30,608 nucleotides of DNA, taken from NCBI GenBank assembly GCA_964536215.1, contig CAZHWT010000014.1, forward strand, positions 1 through 30,608. Direction: 5' to 3'. The notes under the pieces were generated by a model, which was not told the origin of the DNA, made no database searches, and saw nothing but the letters and a program-made list of their open reading frames with translations. A program made the translations under genes and the position numbers. This document shows, piece after piece, positions 1-7,198 of this stretch. Source of the stretch: CAZHWT01 sp964536215 (GTDB lineage Bacteria > Patescibacteriota > CAZHWT01). Numbering within the stretch: position 1 is the first letter of the stretch; the number at the start of each line of letters is the position of its first letter.

Positions 1-55
1 GAACCTGCGACGCCCTCCTTAAAAGGGAGGCGCTCTACCACTGAGCTATAGGCCC
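1..55 (-). tRNA. tRNA-Lys(TTT), 3' part cut off by the window edge
   Basis: On the minus strand the acceptor 5' strand GGGCCTA begins at 55, followed by TA, a D-arm with GCTC/GAGC, and an anticodon stem CCTCC/GGAGG enclosing the loop CTTTTAA. This gives anticodon TTT (Lys). The start of the T-arm (GCAGGTTC) is visible before the sequence ends at position 1, so the last ~20 nt and any CCA are outside the window. The first 20 nt of the gene recur exactly at 4006-4025. Confidence 0.9.
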
Positions 56-63
56 ATGTCTGT

Positions 64-69
64 ATCATA
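64..69 (-). promoter_or_regulatory. possible -10 box of tRNA-Lys
   Basis: On the minus strand TATGAT sits 8 nt upstream of the tRNA 5' end, which would place the start of transcription almost at the mature end. I see no good -35 hexamer at 16-18 bp, so this is a weak call. Confidence 0.3.
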
Positions 70-94
70 CTGTCTGTGCTACTTTTTAGTTTAT

Positions 95-180
95 CGTTCT
101 TGCCGCGTCTCCCTTGAAAGGGAGGCAAATTAATGATTTACTTCGGCTCTGCCGTTGCCACTTAGCTGTGAGCTATTTAC
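95..180 (-). pseudogene. decayed tRNA relic, tRNA-Glu-like
   Basis: Read on the minus strand, this stretch has a D-arm-like segment (AGCTCA...GGCAGAGCC, about 143-176) with an apparent internal insertion. About 18 unrelated bases follow, then an anticodon-arm-like segment at about 105-126 (CCTCCCTTTCAAGGGAG, which would read TTC). No acceptor stem can be closed and the spacing is wrong for a working tRNA. I read it as a remnant of a second tRNA gene beside tRNA-Lys. The resemblance is partial and could be chance. Confidence 0.35.
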
Positions 181-215
181 CGAGTTTCGAATAGAGAGTT
201 TCGAGTATCTCCAGA

Positions 216-265
216 TGTTTAATTTTTGCTTGGGTATAATACCACATCAGGGCTACTTGCTCAAA
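216..265 (+). repeat. left copy of a ~50-bp direct repeat with a TATAAT box
   Basis: The segment from TGTTTAATTTTTGCT through TATAATACCACATCAGGG to CTTGCTCAAA recurs at 4066-4114 with only a small difference next to TATAAT. The right copy precedes a gene on the plus strand. This left copy precedes no plus-strand gene, so its promoter-like box (235-240) looks orphaned. Together with the 20-bp tRNA fragment at 36-55 and 4006-4025, the repeats bracket the deacetylase-GT2 module. Confidence 0.75.
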
Positions 266-340
266 GTAGACTTGTTTTTGCCTCTATTTTGTTTATGGAA
301 TAGCCCTGAAGGATTATTAGCTTTGCAGATAAAGCAGCTT

Positions 341-2074
341 TTAATATTCAGCAGAAAGTGTGGTTAGAGCGGATTGGACGGTTTTCACAGGTATTTCGTT
401 TTGGCTTATGGCTGTCATTTGTTGCGAAAAGTGGGTAGGTGTGACGTTATAAGCGGCAACGTCAGAGTCTTGACCAGTACTTGACGCGGCTATGTTGTGA
501 TAGACGAGGACCAGCCAGGCTTTGGCCTCTTTGGCCTCGATAATCCAATCTTTGAATTGTTCGATCGAGGTGCCTGCTGTCACTAGTCTGCCGTGAATTT
601 GCCGGACATTAAAGTTGTCTTTAGTATTAAGCATCCCGTCAGTGGTACGGTGCGAGGTGACATACTCCATAACCGTATCAACCTTACCTGAAGTATATGA
701 ACCGTAGGGGCTGGCGAAAGCGGTAACTGGTTGAGATAATCCGATAATTTGCTGGAGGGCTGTTTTATTACCTTGTAGCTCGCTTTGCAGTGTAGCTGTA
801 TCGATCTGGACAATATCCGAGTGATGATAGAGATGTGAGCCTATTTCATGACCTTGATCTACGATAGCCTGCACATTGGCAGAGCTCATATACCCGCTGG
901 TATTTAACCGGCCTGCATTTAAATAAAATGTCGCCAGATAACCATGAGCAAGGAGTGATGAAAGTGTGTTGTTATAAGTGCTTTTGGCTCCGTCGTCAAA
1001 GGTAATGCTGATCATTGGAGTTGAGAAGTCTTGGACCGACAACACGGGTTGTGTTGTTAATGACACATCATCCAGATGCACTGAGCCGATCCCACTTGTT
1101 GCAATCGTAATAGTTAAAGACTGAGTATTGGCAGGAGTGGTAAATGCATCGGTATACTGTGACCAATCGCCTAGAGTGGTTGGCGCCGACATAAGACTTT
1201 TATACTCAACAGATCCATTATTAAGGGTAAAAGCGATGTACGCGTATACGTATGTTGAATCAGCGTGCCAGAACGACAAGAGATACCGCTGGTTTGAAGC
1301 TGGTGAGTAGACTGTTGTTTCATAGCCGACTTCTGCATCTTCGTCGACATTAGTAAATACAGCACTCTTTGTGCCCGAATGGGATAGATCACTTGATGAC
1401 GCGAAGCTGGCCGATGAAGTTTCATATTGGATTGGGCTCCACCCGTTAAAAAGTTGCGGCGTATTGCATTCTTCTTCGAATCCACCGTTTAAAACAAGCC
1501 CTGCAGTAGCTGTGTCACAATCTACCATTTTGGTTAATGATGTATCGTCAAGAGTAAGTGTGCCATTGCTGGCGATGACATGATAGATGGCGGCCGATAC
1601 AACATCGGATGGGATTACTAAAGAAGCCACCGACTTAGTCCAATTTTCTGATGGAGCAACTTCGTTTATGAAAACGTACTGAACATTTCCATCGACCTTT
1701 ATATACTGAGCCCACAGAAAAGTCTCTGTATCTGAGATGCTCCAGTCGCTATAGATATATTTGGCACCCGACTGGACGGGAACTGCCTCTAATAACCATT
1801 TAGCATCACCATCAATGTAGTCAGAGACAGTTGTTTTAACAGATTTTGATCCGGTGTGGGCGTTATTGCTGTAATTGAATGATGCGTTCTGAGTGCCCCA
1901 GGTGTTGGTAGTCCAATCTGTTGGAGTGAGTGTGTCTGATGTAGCTTCAAAACTGCTGTTTGGCAGTAGGTTTTCAGTGCTGGCTTTGGCGTCTGGTGTA
2001 TAAAATGATATAGCTGTGCCGATAGTTAGAAGCAGAATGCTACTAACGATGTTGAGAATTTTACTGTGATGCAT
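341..2074 (-). CDS. secreted polysaccharide deacetylase with two carbohydrate-binding-like modules
   Basis: A 577-residue exported protein. Residues 1-31 form a signal peptide (hydrophobic core 8-25, AKA-S cleavage site at 31/32). Two repeated beta-rich modules follow (about 33-183 and 190-342), each starting LxxNxxFE and ending LDDxSLT, as in CBM4/9-like galactose-binding folds. The C-terminal NodB domain (about 352-577) has TFDDG (358-362, catalytic base and metal Asp), H414 and H418 of the HxxxH metal motif, SPYG (455-458, where many members have RPPYG) and a late H526 in LVYHN. The family removes N- or O-acetyl groups from polysaccharides such as peptidoglycan, chitin or PNAG. The binding modules suggest it works on a polymer outside the cell. 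It is divergent to a GT2 gene, which suggests synthesis and trimming of one glycan. The minus-strand GAGG before the ATG supports this start. The substrate cannot be told from sequence. Confidence 0.88.
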   Translation of the reverse strand: MHHSKILNIVSSILLLTIGTAISFYTPDAKASTENLLPNSSFEATSDTLTPTDWTTNTWGTQNASFNYSNNAHTGSKSVKTTVSDYIDGDAKWLLEAVPVQSGAKYIYSDWSISDTETFLWAQYIKVDGNVQYVFINEVAPSENWTKSVASLVIPSDVVSAAIYHVIASNGTLTLDDTSLTKMVDCDTATAGLVLNGGFEEECNTPQLFNGWSPIQYETSSASFASSSDLSHSGTKSAVFTNVDEDAEVGYETTVYSPASNQRYLLSFWHADSTYVYAYIAFTLNNGSVEYKSLMSAPTTLGDWSQYTDAFTTPANTQSLTITIATSGIGSVHLDDVSLTTQPVLSVQDFSTPMISITFDDGAKSTYNNTLSSLLAHGYLATFYLNAGRLNTSGYMSSANVQAIVDQGHEIGSHLYHHSDIVQIDTATLQSELQGNKTALQQIIGLSQPVTAFASPYGSYTSGKVDTVMEYVTSHRTTDGMLNTKDNFNVRQIHGRLVTAGTSIEQFKDWIIEAKEAKAWLVLVYHNIAASSTGQDSDVAAYNVTPTHFSQQMTAISQNEIPVKTVQSALTTLSAEY

Positions 2075-2109
2075 GTTGCCTCGATTCTTTAAACGCGTAG
2101 TAAAGCGTG

Positions 2110-2115
2110 ATTATA
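2110..2115 (-). promoter_or_regulatory. possible -10 box of the deacetylase gene
   Basis: TATAAT on the minus strand lies 36 bp upstream of the deacetylase ATG. No convincing -35 hexamer is seen at the usual spacing. It shares the 2075-2318 spacer with the divergent GT2 promoter. Confidence 0.4.
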
Positions 2116-2230
2116 TAAATGCCATTGTGCATAAATTTGTGAAGCATTATAACATTTTTCTATAAGTTGTAAAATTACTTCAGCTTAACGCCTAATAGCG
2201 AGTGTTTTATTCTGTTAAATCTATTCGGCA

Positions 2231-2259
2231 TTGACGGATTTGGAAAAGTAGTGTATAAG
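2231..2259 (+). promoter_or_regulatory. sigma70-type promoter of the GT2 operon
   Basis: TTGACG (2231-2236), a 17-bp spacer and TATAAG (2254-2259) make a near-consensus promoter. Transcription would start near 2266, leaving a leader of about 50 nt before the GTG start at 2319. Confidence 0.7.
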
Positions 2260-2318
2260 AACAAGTTGCTAGCAAGCATGCTAGATTGCACATATACGCA
2301 CTTATAAAGGAAGAGAGG

Positions 2319-3407
2319 GTGCAAGTGCTGACGGTTTTGGTGCCGGCCCATAAGGGCGGTGATCCGCCTAGGCTAGGCCTTAAGGCTCCGATCCAGGAGA
2401 TGCTAGATTCTCTGTTTGTACAGACCGTAGAGCCGAATCGCATTATTGTCCTTATCAATAACTGTAAGGATGATAAGCTTGAGGAGGTGGTCAGGCGAGC
2501 TGGAGTTGAAGTGGAGTTTGTGCCGCCGAACCCTTATAAAAAGGCTGGTGCGCTCAACTGGTGGCTTGATGTCCATCTTGATGAGCAGGCAGATGACGAT
2601 TTGATCATGGTGATGGATGCTGACACTATCCTGAATCGTGATTTTTTAGAAAATACCTTGAAGTATATTGCCTTAGGCTATCATGCTGTCGGCGGTGTAT
2701 TTCTCGGTAAGGAGGGCGGTGGATACGTAGGCATGTGTCAGCGTAACGAATTTGCCCGTTATGCGCGAGATGTTGCGCGTCGCAATGGTCGGGCATTGGT
2801 TCTGACTGGGACGGCTTCTGTATTCACGTCTCGATGCTTGAAGGATGTTGTCATCGGTAGAGAAGTGGGGAGGATCCCTAACTCAGCCGAGGTGGGTAGC
2901 AGAGCCCAAGTGTATGACACTAAGGCTTTAACAGAAGATAACGAGCTTACCTATGCTATCAAGCATCTTGGCTATGCCATTATCGCTCCGGCTGAGTGTG
3001 GCCTTAAAACTGAAGTCATGGAAACATGGCGGGACTTGGCTAAACAGCGGATGCGATGGAAGAGAGGGGCGATAGAAAACAACGGGCACTACGGTTGGAC
3101 TGAGTATACGCAGGTCTACTGGTGGCTACAGTATGTCGGCGTGGCCGGCATCTTTGCCACAATCACTTTTCTAATCACATTGGTATGGGCTATCGCAACA
3201 GATAGCGTTCACCTACCTTTGATTTGGATAGTGGTAACAGCAGTTTTTGTCGTTGAACGGTTTTCAACAGTGTACAAGCTCAGGGGTATCAAGCAAGGAA
3301 TCTTTGGTATGGCGATCATTTTTGAGACGCCATATGATTATTTCCTACAAGGAGTCCAAGCGTGGGCTCTCTTGTCGTCGTTATTTCATACCAGAGCAGA
3401 CTGGTAA
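2319..3407 (+). CDS. membrane GT2 family glycosyltransferase (processive type)
   Basis: This enzyme uses a nucleotide sugar to extend a glycan at the inner membrane. I choose GTG at 2319 (362 residues) because AAGGA at 2307-2311 sits 7 nt ahead; the frame is open back to a TTG at 2286 without a ribosome site. The GT-A domain has a nucleotide-binding start (LTVLVPAHKGG), the metal-binding DAD at about residues 100-102, an acidic TEDNE (about 205-209, likely catalytic base) and QRMRW (about 243-247), the Q/RxxRW signature of processive synthases such as cellulose, hyaluronan and PNAG synthases. Two to three C-terminal membrane helices follow (about 270-292, 299-317 and possibly 330-355). It is shorter than IcaA/PgaC. 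The gene is followed with 11 bp spacing by a small membrane protein, probably in one operon. The sugar used is unknown. Confidence 0.87.
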   Translation: MQVLTVLVPAHKGGDPPRLGLKAPIQEMLDSLFVQTVEPNRIIVLINNCKDDKLEEVVRRAGVEVEFVPPNPYKKAGALNWWLDVHLDEQADDDLIMVMDADTILNRDFLENTLKYIALGYHAVGGVFLGKEGGGYVGMCQRNEFARYARDVARRNGRALVLTGTASVFTSRCLKDVVIGREVGRIPNSAEVGSRAQVYDTKALTEDNELTYAIKHLGYAIIAPAECGLKTEVMETWRDLAKQRMRWKRGAIENNGHYGWTEYTQVYWWLQYVGVAGIFATITFLITLVWAIATDSVHLPLIWIVVTAVFVVERFSTVYKLRGIKQGIFGMAIIFETPYDYFLQGVQAWALLSSLFHTRADW

Positions 3408-3418
3408 GGAGAGATTCA

Positions 3419-3814
3419 ATGTATCACGGTGGGATGAGCGGCTTGCCTGTAACTGGGGTAGGCTTTGGGATTACCATTGGCGGCAGCTCCGTGGCAGCAA
3501 TGAGTGGTCAGTTTTGGCTGACTCTGATCTGCGCAATGGCATTTGTGACTCTTGCGTTATGGGCACGCTTCGGTAGACGCGGGTTGGTGGTTGGACTTGT
3601 GGCCTCAATTGGTTCACTTGTCATCGTTGGGATGATGGTGAGCGGTTTGGTTGGATTGATCCTGTTGGCTCTGGCTGTGTTCACTCTTGTTGGAGCAGCT
3701 TTTGCTTTTGAACGCGCACTGCCGGTTCCGCTTTTGGGCTTTGCCAGACGAGAGCCTGAGCAACTTGCTCCGACAGAGCGACCAGTAGCCCCGTTTGACC
3801 CACGTTACGGGTAA
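3419..3814 (+). CDS. small multi-helix membrane protein with an N-terminal LPVTG motif
   Basis: A 131-residue protein of no family I recognise. ATG at 3419 is preceded by AAGGAGAG, better than the upstream start in the same frame, which overlaps the GT2 gene. LPVTG lies at residues 9-13, followed about 15 residues later by a hydrophobic helix (about 29-48) and RFGRR. That order (LPxTG, helix, positive charges) is the layout of a sortase sorting signal, but here it is at the N terminus with almost nothing before it. Two more hydrophobic stretches (about 55-77 and 79-98) and a proline-rich hydrophilic tail follow. It could be a small partner subunit of the GT2 enzyme, as IcaD/PgaD are for PNAG synthases; that is inference from position only. 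A terminator follows at 3822. Confidence 0.7.
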   Translation: MYHGGMSGLPVTGVGFGITIGGSSVAAMSGQFWLTLICAMAFVTLALWARFGRRGLVVGLVASIGSLVIVGMMVSGLVGLILLALAVFTLVGAAFAFERALPVPLLGFARREPEQLAPTERPVAPFDPRYG

Positions 3815-3821
3815 TACTTGT

Positions 3822-3862
3822 GGTGGACGTGACTCTCTATGAGTCCGTCCACCTATTTTTTT
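3822..3862 (+). terminator. rho-independent terminator of the GT2 operon
   Basis: GGTGGACG (3822-3829) pairs with CGTCCACC (3846-3853), with an additional inner ACTC/GAGT pairing, and a run of T follows at once. It lies 8 bp after the stop of the LPVTG protein gene. Confidence 0.88.
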
Positions 3863-4005
3863 AGGCCGCTATCTTACTAAATCACTTATTTAAGGTATTT
3901 TTTACTTATCATATTTACTATGCTATTAAAGACTTATCACCTATGATAAATAACCAGTATAAAAAGTACTAATGTGAATATGGTGAACAGATTTATAGAA
4001 TATTT

Positions 4006-4025
4006 TACCACTGAGCTATAGGCCC
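4006..4025 (-). pseudogene. 20-nt fragment identical to the 5' end of tRNA-Lys
   Basis: The sequence TACCACTGAGCTATAGGCCC (plus strand) is identical to 36-55, where it forms the acceptor 5' strand and D-arm of tRNA-Lys. Here no anticodon arm or T-arm follows; the sequence runs into A+T-rich DNA. The rest of 3863-4083 shows no gene or other clear element. Confidence 0.75.
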
Positions 4026-4065
4026 GGGCAACGCTGCGCATTGCAGAATCTCGAATTAGACGTGG

Positions 4066-4114
4066 TGTTTAATTTTTGCTCGGTATAATACCACATCAGG
4101 GCTACTTGCTCAAA
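4066..4114 (+). repeat. right copy of the ~50-bp direct repeat, containing a -10 box
   Basis: Nearly identical to 216-265. TATAAT at 4084-4089 would start transcription near 4096, about 47 nt before the ATG of the P-loop protein at 4143, so this copy probably acts as its promoter. No clear -35 hexamer is present. Confidence 0.7.
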
Positions 4115-4142
4115 ATTATGTTGATGTATGTATAGTGATGAT

Positions 4143-4640
4143 ATGACAAAACTTAAAGCAATTATTATTGGAACATCTTTGGCTGGTAAGACGACGTTGA
4201 TTCGGTATTTGCGGGAGGTGACCGATTGGCCGGTGAGCGAAATAGATGAGGAGGTGTCGCTGCGGAATGGTGGAGTGTGGCCTAAAGATATTGCTTATAA
4301 GAATGAGGTGTTAGTGCCGTCGATTCTAGCGAAGGTGCTGACCTCTGATGAGATTGTCTTTTTTACTAATACATTTTATTTCTCCCCAGAGGTGCTGCAG
4401 ACTGCAAGGGATAATGGGTTTAGCATAGTTCAATTGTATGTTGACAGAGAAGTGATGGAGAAGCGGAATATTTACCGGATGGCTCATGAAAGTTATGATG
4501 ATCAGCAACAATGGTTTGATGGGATGTTGGAGTATCAGCGCACTATTCAAGAATTGGGATTAGTGGATACAGTAATCCAAACAGATAAGCCGGTTGCTAC
4601 TGTAGCTGCGGAGCTTAAAAAGTTCTTGGATCAAGGTTGA
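4143..4640 (+). CDS. P-loop nucleoside/small-molecule kinase-like protein
   Basis: A 165-residue soluble protein counted from ATG 4143; an in-frame upstream codon at 4128 is possible, and neither has a clear ribosome site. The Walker A loop GTSLAGKT is at residues 10-17. The size and the later DREVMEKRN segment (a possible lid region with Arg/Lys) fit the adenylate/shikimate kinase fold. Such proteins phosphorylate small substrates with ATP. I cannot name the substrate, and no neighbour points to a pathway. The next gene runs the other way and ends 7 bp away. Confidence 0.7.
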   Translation: MTKLKAIIIGTSLAGKTTLIRYLREVTDWPVSEIDEEVSLRNGGVWPKDIAYKNEVLVPSILAKVLTSDEIVFFTNTFYFSPEVLQTARDNGFSIVQLYVDREVMEKRNIYRMAHESYDDQQQWFDGMLEYQRTIQELGLVDTVIQTDKPVATVAAELKKFLDQG

Positions 4641-4646
4641 ATTGTG

Positions 4647-5000
4647 CTAATCCTGTCGCAAGATTTTATCCATGGGCTTGCCTTTGGCTAGCTCGTCGAT
4701 GAGTTTGTCTAGGTAGCGGATTTCTTGCATGATGGGCTCTTTAATTTCTTCGACACGGATGCCGCAGATGAGGCCGGTGATTTGTTTGCGATTGGGATTG
4801 AGGTGAGGGGCTTGAGTGTAGAAGGTTTCAATGTCGACGTCGGTGTCTAGTTTGGATTTAACCTCCTCTGAAGTATAGCCAGTTAGCCAAAGAATTATTT
4901 GGTCGACTTCAGCTTTGGTGTGGCCTTTGCGTTCGGCTTTGTTGATGTATTCGGGATAAACACGAGCAAAGCTCATGGAATAGATGCGCGGTTTGGTCAT
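4647..5000 (-). CDS. DUF2200 family protein
   Basis: A 117-residue protein that fits the DUF2200 family over its whole length. Recognised features are the start TKPRIYSMSFARVYP, the segment KAEVDQIILWLTGY, ITGLICGIRVEEI, and the C-terminal QEIRYLDKLIDELAKGK. Family size is about 115-120 residues, so it is intact. AGGAG on the minus strand precedes the ATG. No function is established for the family that I know of. It converges with the kinase-like gene. Confidence 0.88.
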   Translation of the reverse strand: MTKPRIYSMSFARVYPEYINKAERKGHTKAEVDQIILWLTGYTSEEVKSKLDTDVDIETFYTQAPHLNPNRKQITGLICGIRVEEIKEPIMQEIRYLDKLIDELAKGKPMDKILRQD

Positions 5001-5115
5001 ACGTGGCTCCTGGTTCTTTTGTGAATTTTACCATTTTTCTGTCAGTCTGAGTTTTTTGATCTGATCCACACTCACTTTTTACATATCGCCGATAGATTCT
5101 GTAGCCATCCCCATA

Positions 5116-5188
5116 TGTCATTCCCGCAAAAGCGGGAATCTGATTCTCGATTCACCCCGATTTAATCGGGGTCCTGTTGAGAATGACA
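5116..5188. repeat. MITE-like hairpin element, copy 1
   Basis: An element of about 73 bp bounded by TGTCATTC (5116-5123) and its complement GAATGACA (5181-5188). Inside are two hairpins: CCCGC-AAAA-GCGGG and CCCCGATTTAATCGGGG. A 32-bp core (5142-5173) recurs exactly at 17486-17517. No ORF is present, so it would need help in trans to move. Confidence 0.75.
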
Positions 5189-5234
5189 GAGAAAAATATT
5201 TAGCCTGTTGTGTTATTTCTGCTTGCAGAATAGG

Positions 5235-5270
5235 AGGTACGTACATATGTACGTACACGTGTACGTACCT
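5235..5270. promoter_or_regulatory. GTACGTAC palindrome array, site 1
   Basis: Three GTACGTAC cores separated by ATAT and ACGT, flanked by AG and CT so that the whole 36 bp is almost a perfect dyad. It lies between the divergent DUF2200 (minus) and DUF1905-like (plus) genes, about 235 bp and 280 bp from their starts, and 47 bp after the MITE-like element. Proposed as a protein-binding site because it recurs at six other intergenic places in the window. Confidence 0.75.
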
Positions 5271-5512
5271 CTTGCGTTGCTCCCGCCAAGACAGGAATCT
5301 GATTCTCGAGCGAGTTGAGAATAATAAACGAGAGTGGAGCTACGAAGAGCTCGAGGGCTGGTCTGGTAGCCATACCCCCTATCTCCCCGCAGGCAGGCTC
5401 TGGCTGAAAGGACCTTCCGGGTTGATGAGGGGCTGAAAGAGGCAAATTTTTTGCTTTACTCGGAATAATGTTGGTGTGATTTTGTATTACTGTAGTGTGA
5501 GCTTTGATGCTG

Positions 5513-5518
5513 TATAAT
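5513..5518 (+). promoter_or_regulatory. possible -10 box of the DUF1905-like gene
   Basis: TATAAT lies 33 bp before the ATG at 5551, with a leader that holds GGAGGAG. No clear -35 is seen. The rest of 5271-5512 holds a degenerate repeat remnant (GAATCTGATTCTCGA near 5295) and no gene. Confidence 0.45.
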
Positions 5519-5550
5519 CGGGGTAAAGTAAAAGTTTTGGAGGAGTGTGT

Positions 5551-6105
5551 ATGGCTGTGTTGACATTTGAAACGACTTTATATGACATTAACGGTTGGAC
5601 GATTTTGCGGTTGCCGGCGGATATTTCGGCGCAACTACCGTCGCGGGGAATGACGATGGTGGTGGGGTCATTGAATGGGGTGCCGTTTAAGACTTTGCTG
5701 GAGCCGGATGGCATGTATGGACCCGGGCTAAAACCAAGTCATTGGTTTAGTCCGGATGAGGAGCTATTGAAGAAAGCTGGCGCCAAGGTGGAGGATACGG
5801 TGCAAGTTTCGGTCGAGGCGACAAAGGAGTGGGTGGAGCCGGATATTCCTGAGGATTTGCAGAAGGCGCTGGACAGTTCGCCGAAAGCGATGGCGTTGTG
5901 GAATGATGTTACGCCGTTGGCGCATTGGGATTGGGTCCGGTGGATACGGGCGGTTAAGACGCCGGAAACACGGCAGAAACACATTGAGGTGGCTTTGGAC
6001 AAACTGAATAAGGGGATGCGACGACCGTGTTGCTTTAATCGTAATATGTGTAGTGTACCCGAGGTGTCCCATAACTGGAGGTTGCTTGAGGCTGGGAAAG
6101 AATAA
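5551..6105 (+). CDS. DUF1905 / YdeI (OmdA)-like protein
   Basis: 184 residues from ATG 5551, which follows GGAGGAG by about 5 nt. The N-terminal part (about 3-85) resembles DUF1905, a small beta-barrel domain: FETTLYDINGWTILRLPADIS, then GSLNGVPFKTLLEPDG and GDTV-like KVEDTVQVSVE. The C-terminal part (about 105-165) resembles the YdeI/OmpD-associated domain, with DVTPLAHWDWVRWIRAVKTPETRQ and a basic end. This two-domain arrangement is common in bacteria; no reaction is known to me. Two Cys pairs near the C terminus (PCC and NMC) are unusual for the family. It stands alone as a single gene. Confidence 0.78.
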   Translation: MAVLTFETTLYDINGWTILRLPADISAQLPSRGMTMVVGSLNGVPFKTLLEPDGMYGPGLKPSHWFSPDEELLKKAGAKVEDTVQVSVEATKEWVEPDIPEDLQKALDSSPKAMALWNDVTPLAHWDWVRWIRAVKTPETRQKHIEVALDKLNKGMRRPCCFNRNMCSVPEVSHNWRLLEAGKE

Positions 6106-6289
6106 AGAGTCTCGCCATCTACGCCTCCTATATCGCCATTCTGAGGTTGGACGATGAATCTTCTTACCTATAGCCAGTAAGCTCTTCTCTATACGCCTTA
6201 ATCCGAGTTGGCCCCATATGAGGAGATTAAAAAGAAAATCAGAGAGATGATTGCGTCGAGTATGTGCCTTGTGAATTATTGTTCTGATA

Positions 6290-6356
6290 TGTTATTCCCG
6301 GCTTGATCGGGAATCAGATTATAATTTTAGAGATTCCCGATCGGGTCGGGAATGAC
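6290..6356. repeat. MITE-like hairpin element, copy 2 (variant)
   Basis: Bounded by TGTTATTC and GAATGACA, with two hairpins (ATTCCCG/CGGGAAT at 6294-6314 and again at 6333-6352). It has the same terminal plan as 5116-5188 but a different centre. It fills most of the 6106-6398 spacer; the remainder holds no gene I can see. Confidence 0.65.
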
Positions 6357-6398
6357 AATTGAGACTGGTACGATTACTAGTCGATTGAGGATATGTTT

Positions 6399-7001
6399 AT
6401 GGCGAATAGTTTTACAACTATATTTTTTGATTGGGGTGGGGTTGTTGCCGATGATCCGGGGGATGAATTTCTGGCGTTGTTGCTTAAAAATTTAAGGGCG
6501 ACTGATGAGCAGGTGGCGCATATATTTAAAACGTATATGGGTCAATTTATGCGAGGACAACTCACTGAGGCGGAATACTGGCAGGCGTTGCGGGATAACT
6601 ATGCTTTGGCTATTGATGACTCAATTTCTGAGGAGTTTAAAAAGTGGAGTGGGTTGGTAGCAAATGATCAAATCTTGAATTTGGTTAAAGAGGCGCGAGG
6701 TAAGGGGATTAAAACGGCTATCTTGAGCAATGTTATTGAGCCAACTTATGTCGTGCTTGATCAGGGCGGATTCTATAACTGCTTTGATGCGGTTATTGCT
6801 TCATGTAAAGTCGGGTATGCTAAGCCGGAGGCTACGATATATGAGCTTGCTCTTAAACAGCTTGAGACACGAGCAGAGCAGTCTATTTTTATTGACGACA
6901 AACAACGAAATCTTGATCCTGCTGATAAAATGGGGTTTACGACAGTCTTGGCTCAGAATCCGGAGCAAATTATAGAAGATGTAAGTAGGCTGATTGGGTA
7001 G
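6399..7001 (+). CDS. HAD superfamily hydrolase (subfamily IA type)
   Basis: 200 residues from ATG 6399. An ATG at 6393 is in frame but lies too close to GAGGA (6387-6391). Motif I is FFDWGGVV, with the nucleophile D11 and Gly at position 13 where many phosphatases have Asp, as in the YihX-like group with DxGxV. Motif II is LSN (109-111), motif III is K142 in GYAKPE, and motif IV is IFIDDK (163-168, D166 and D167). A helical cap (about 18-95) lies between motifs I and II. The family usually dephosphorylates small metabolites; the DxG first motif is also found in members acting on alpha-D-glucose-1-phosphate. The substrate is unknown. Confidence 0.85.
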   Translation: MANSFTTIFFDWGGVVADDPGDEFLALLLKNLRATDEQVAHIFKTYMGQFMRGQLTEAEYWQALRDNYALAIDDSISEEFKKWSGLVANDQILNLVKEARGKGIKTAILSNVIEPTYVVLDQGGFYNCFDAVIASCKVGYAKPEATIYELALKQLETRAEQSIFIDDKQRNLDPADKMGFTTVLAQNPEQIIEDVSRLIG

Positions 7002-7025
7002 CTGGGGGTTTATCCGTCCCATCTC

Positions 7026-7059
7026 CGTCATTGCGAGGAACGAAGTGACGTGGCAATCT
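7026..7059. repeat. dispersed intergenic hairpin repeat
   Basis: CGTCATTGCGAGGAACGAAG followed by TGACGTGGCAATC has nested inverted repeats (CGTCA/TGACG and ATTGC/GCAAT). Closely similar sequences are scattered in spacers of many bacteria. A second short remnant of the TTCGACAAGCTCAGAATGAC type lies at about 7111-7130. Both sit between the HAD gene and the UvrA-like gene. Confidence 0.6.
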
Positions 7060-7198
7060 ATGTTTGTAGGTATGTTCTAGGTTGTGTTTGAGTCTGAGGT
7101 GGAAGATTCTTCGACAAGCTCAGAATGACGTTGGGGATAGGCAGTGTGCCCATAATATGGCGAGAAAGAATTGGCTATAGATAGAAGAGGAGTGTTTA

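Noticed and set aside
155..367. Plus-strand ORF of 70 residues near the left end
   Set aside because: It covers the tRNA relic and the repeat, overlaps the deacetylase end, and has no ribosome site or familiar product.
36..4114. Integrative element with its own integrase
   Set aside because: No integrase, recombinase or replication gene lies between the repeats, so only a passive islet or duplication can be argued.
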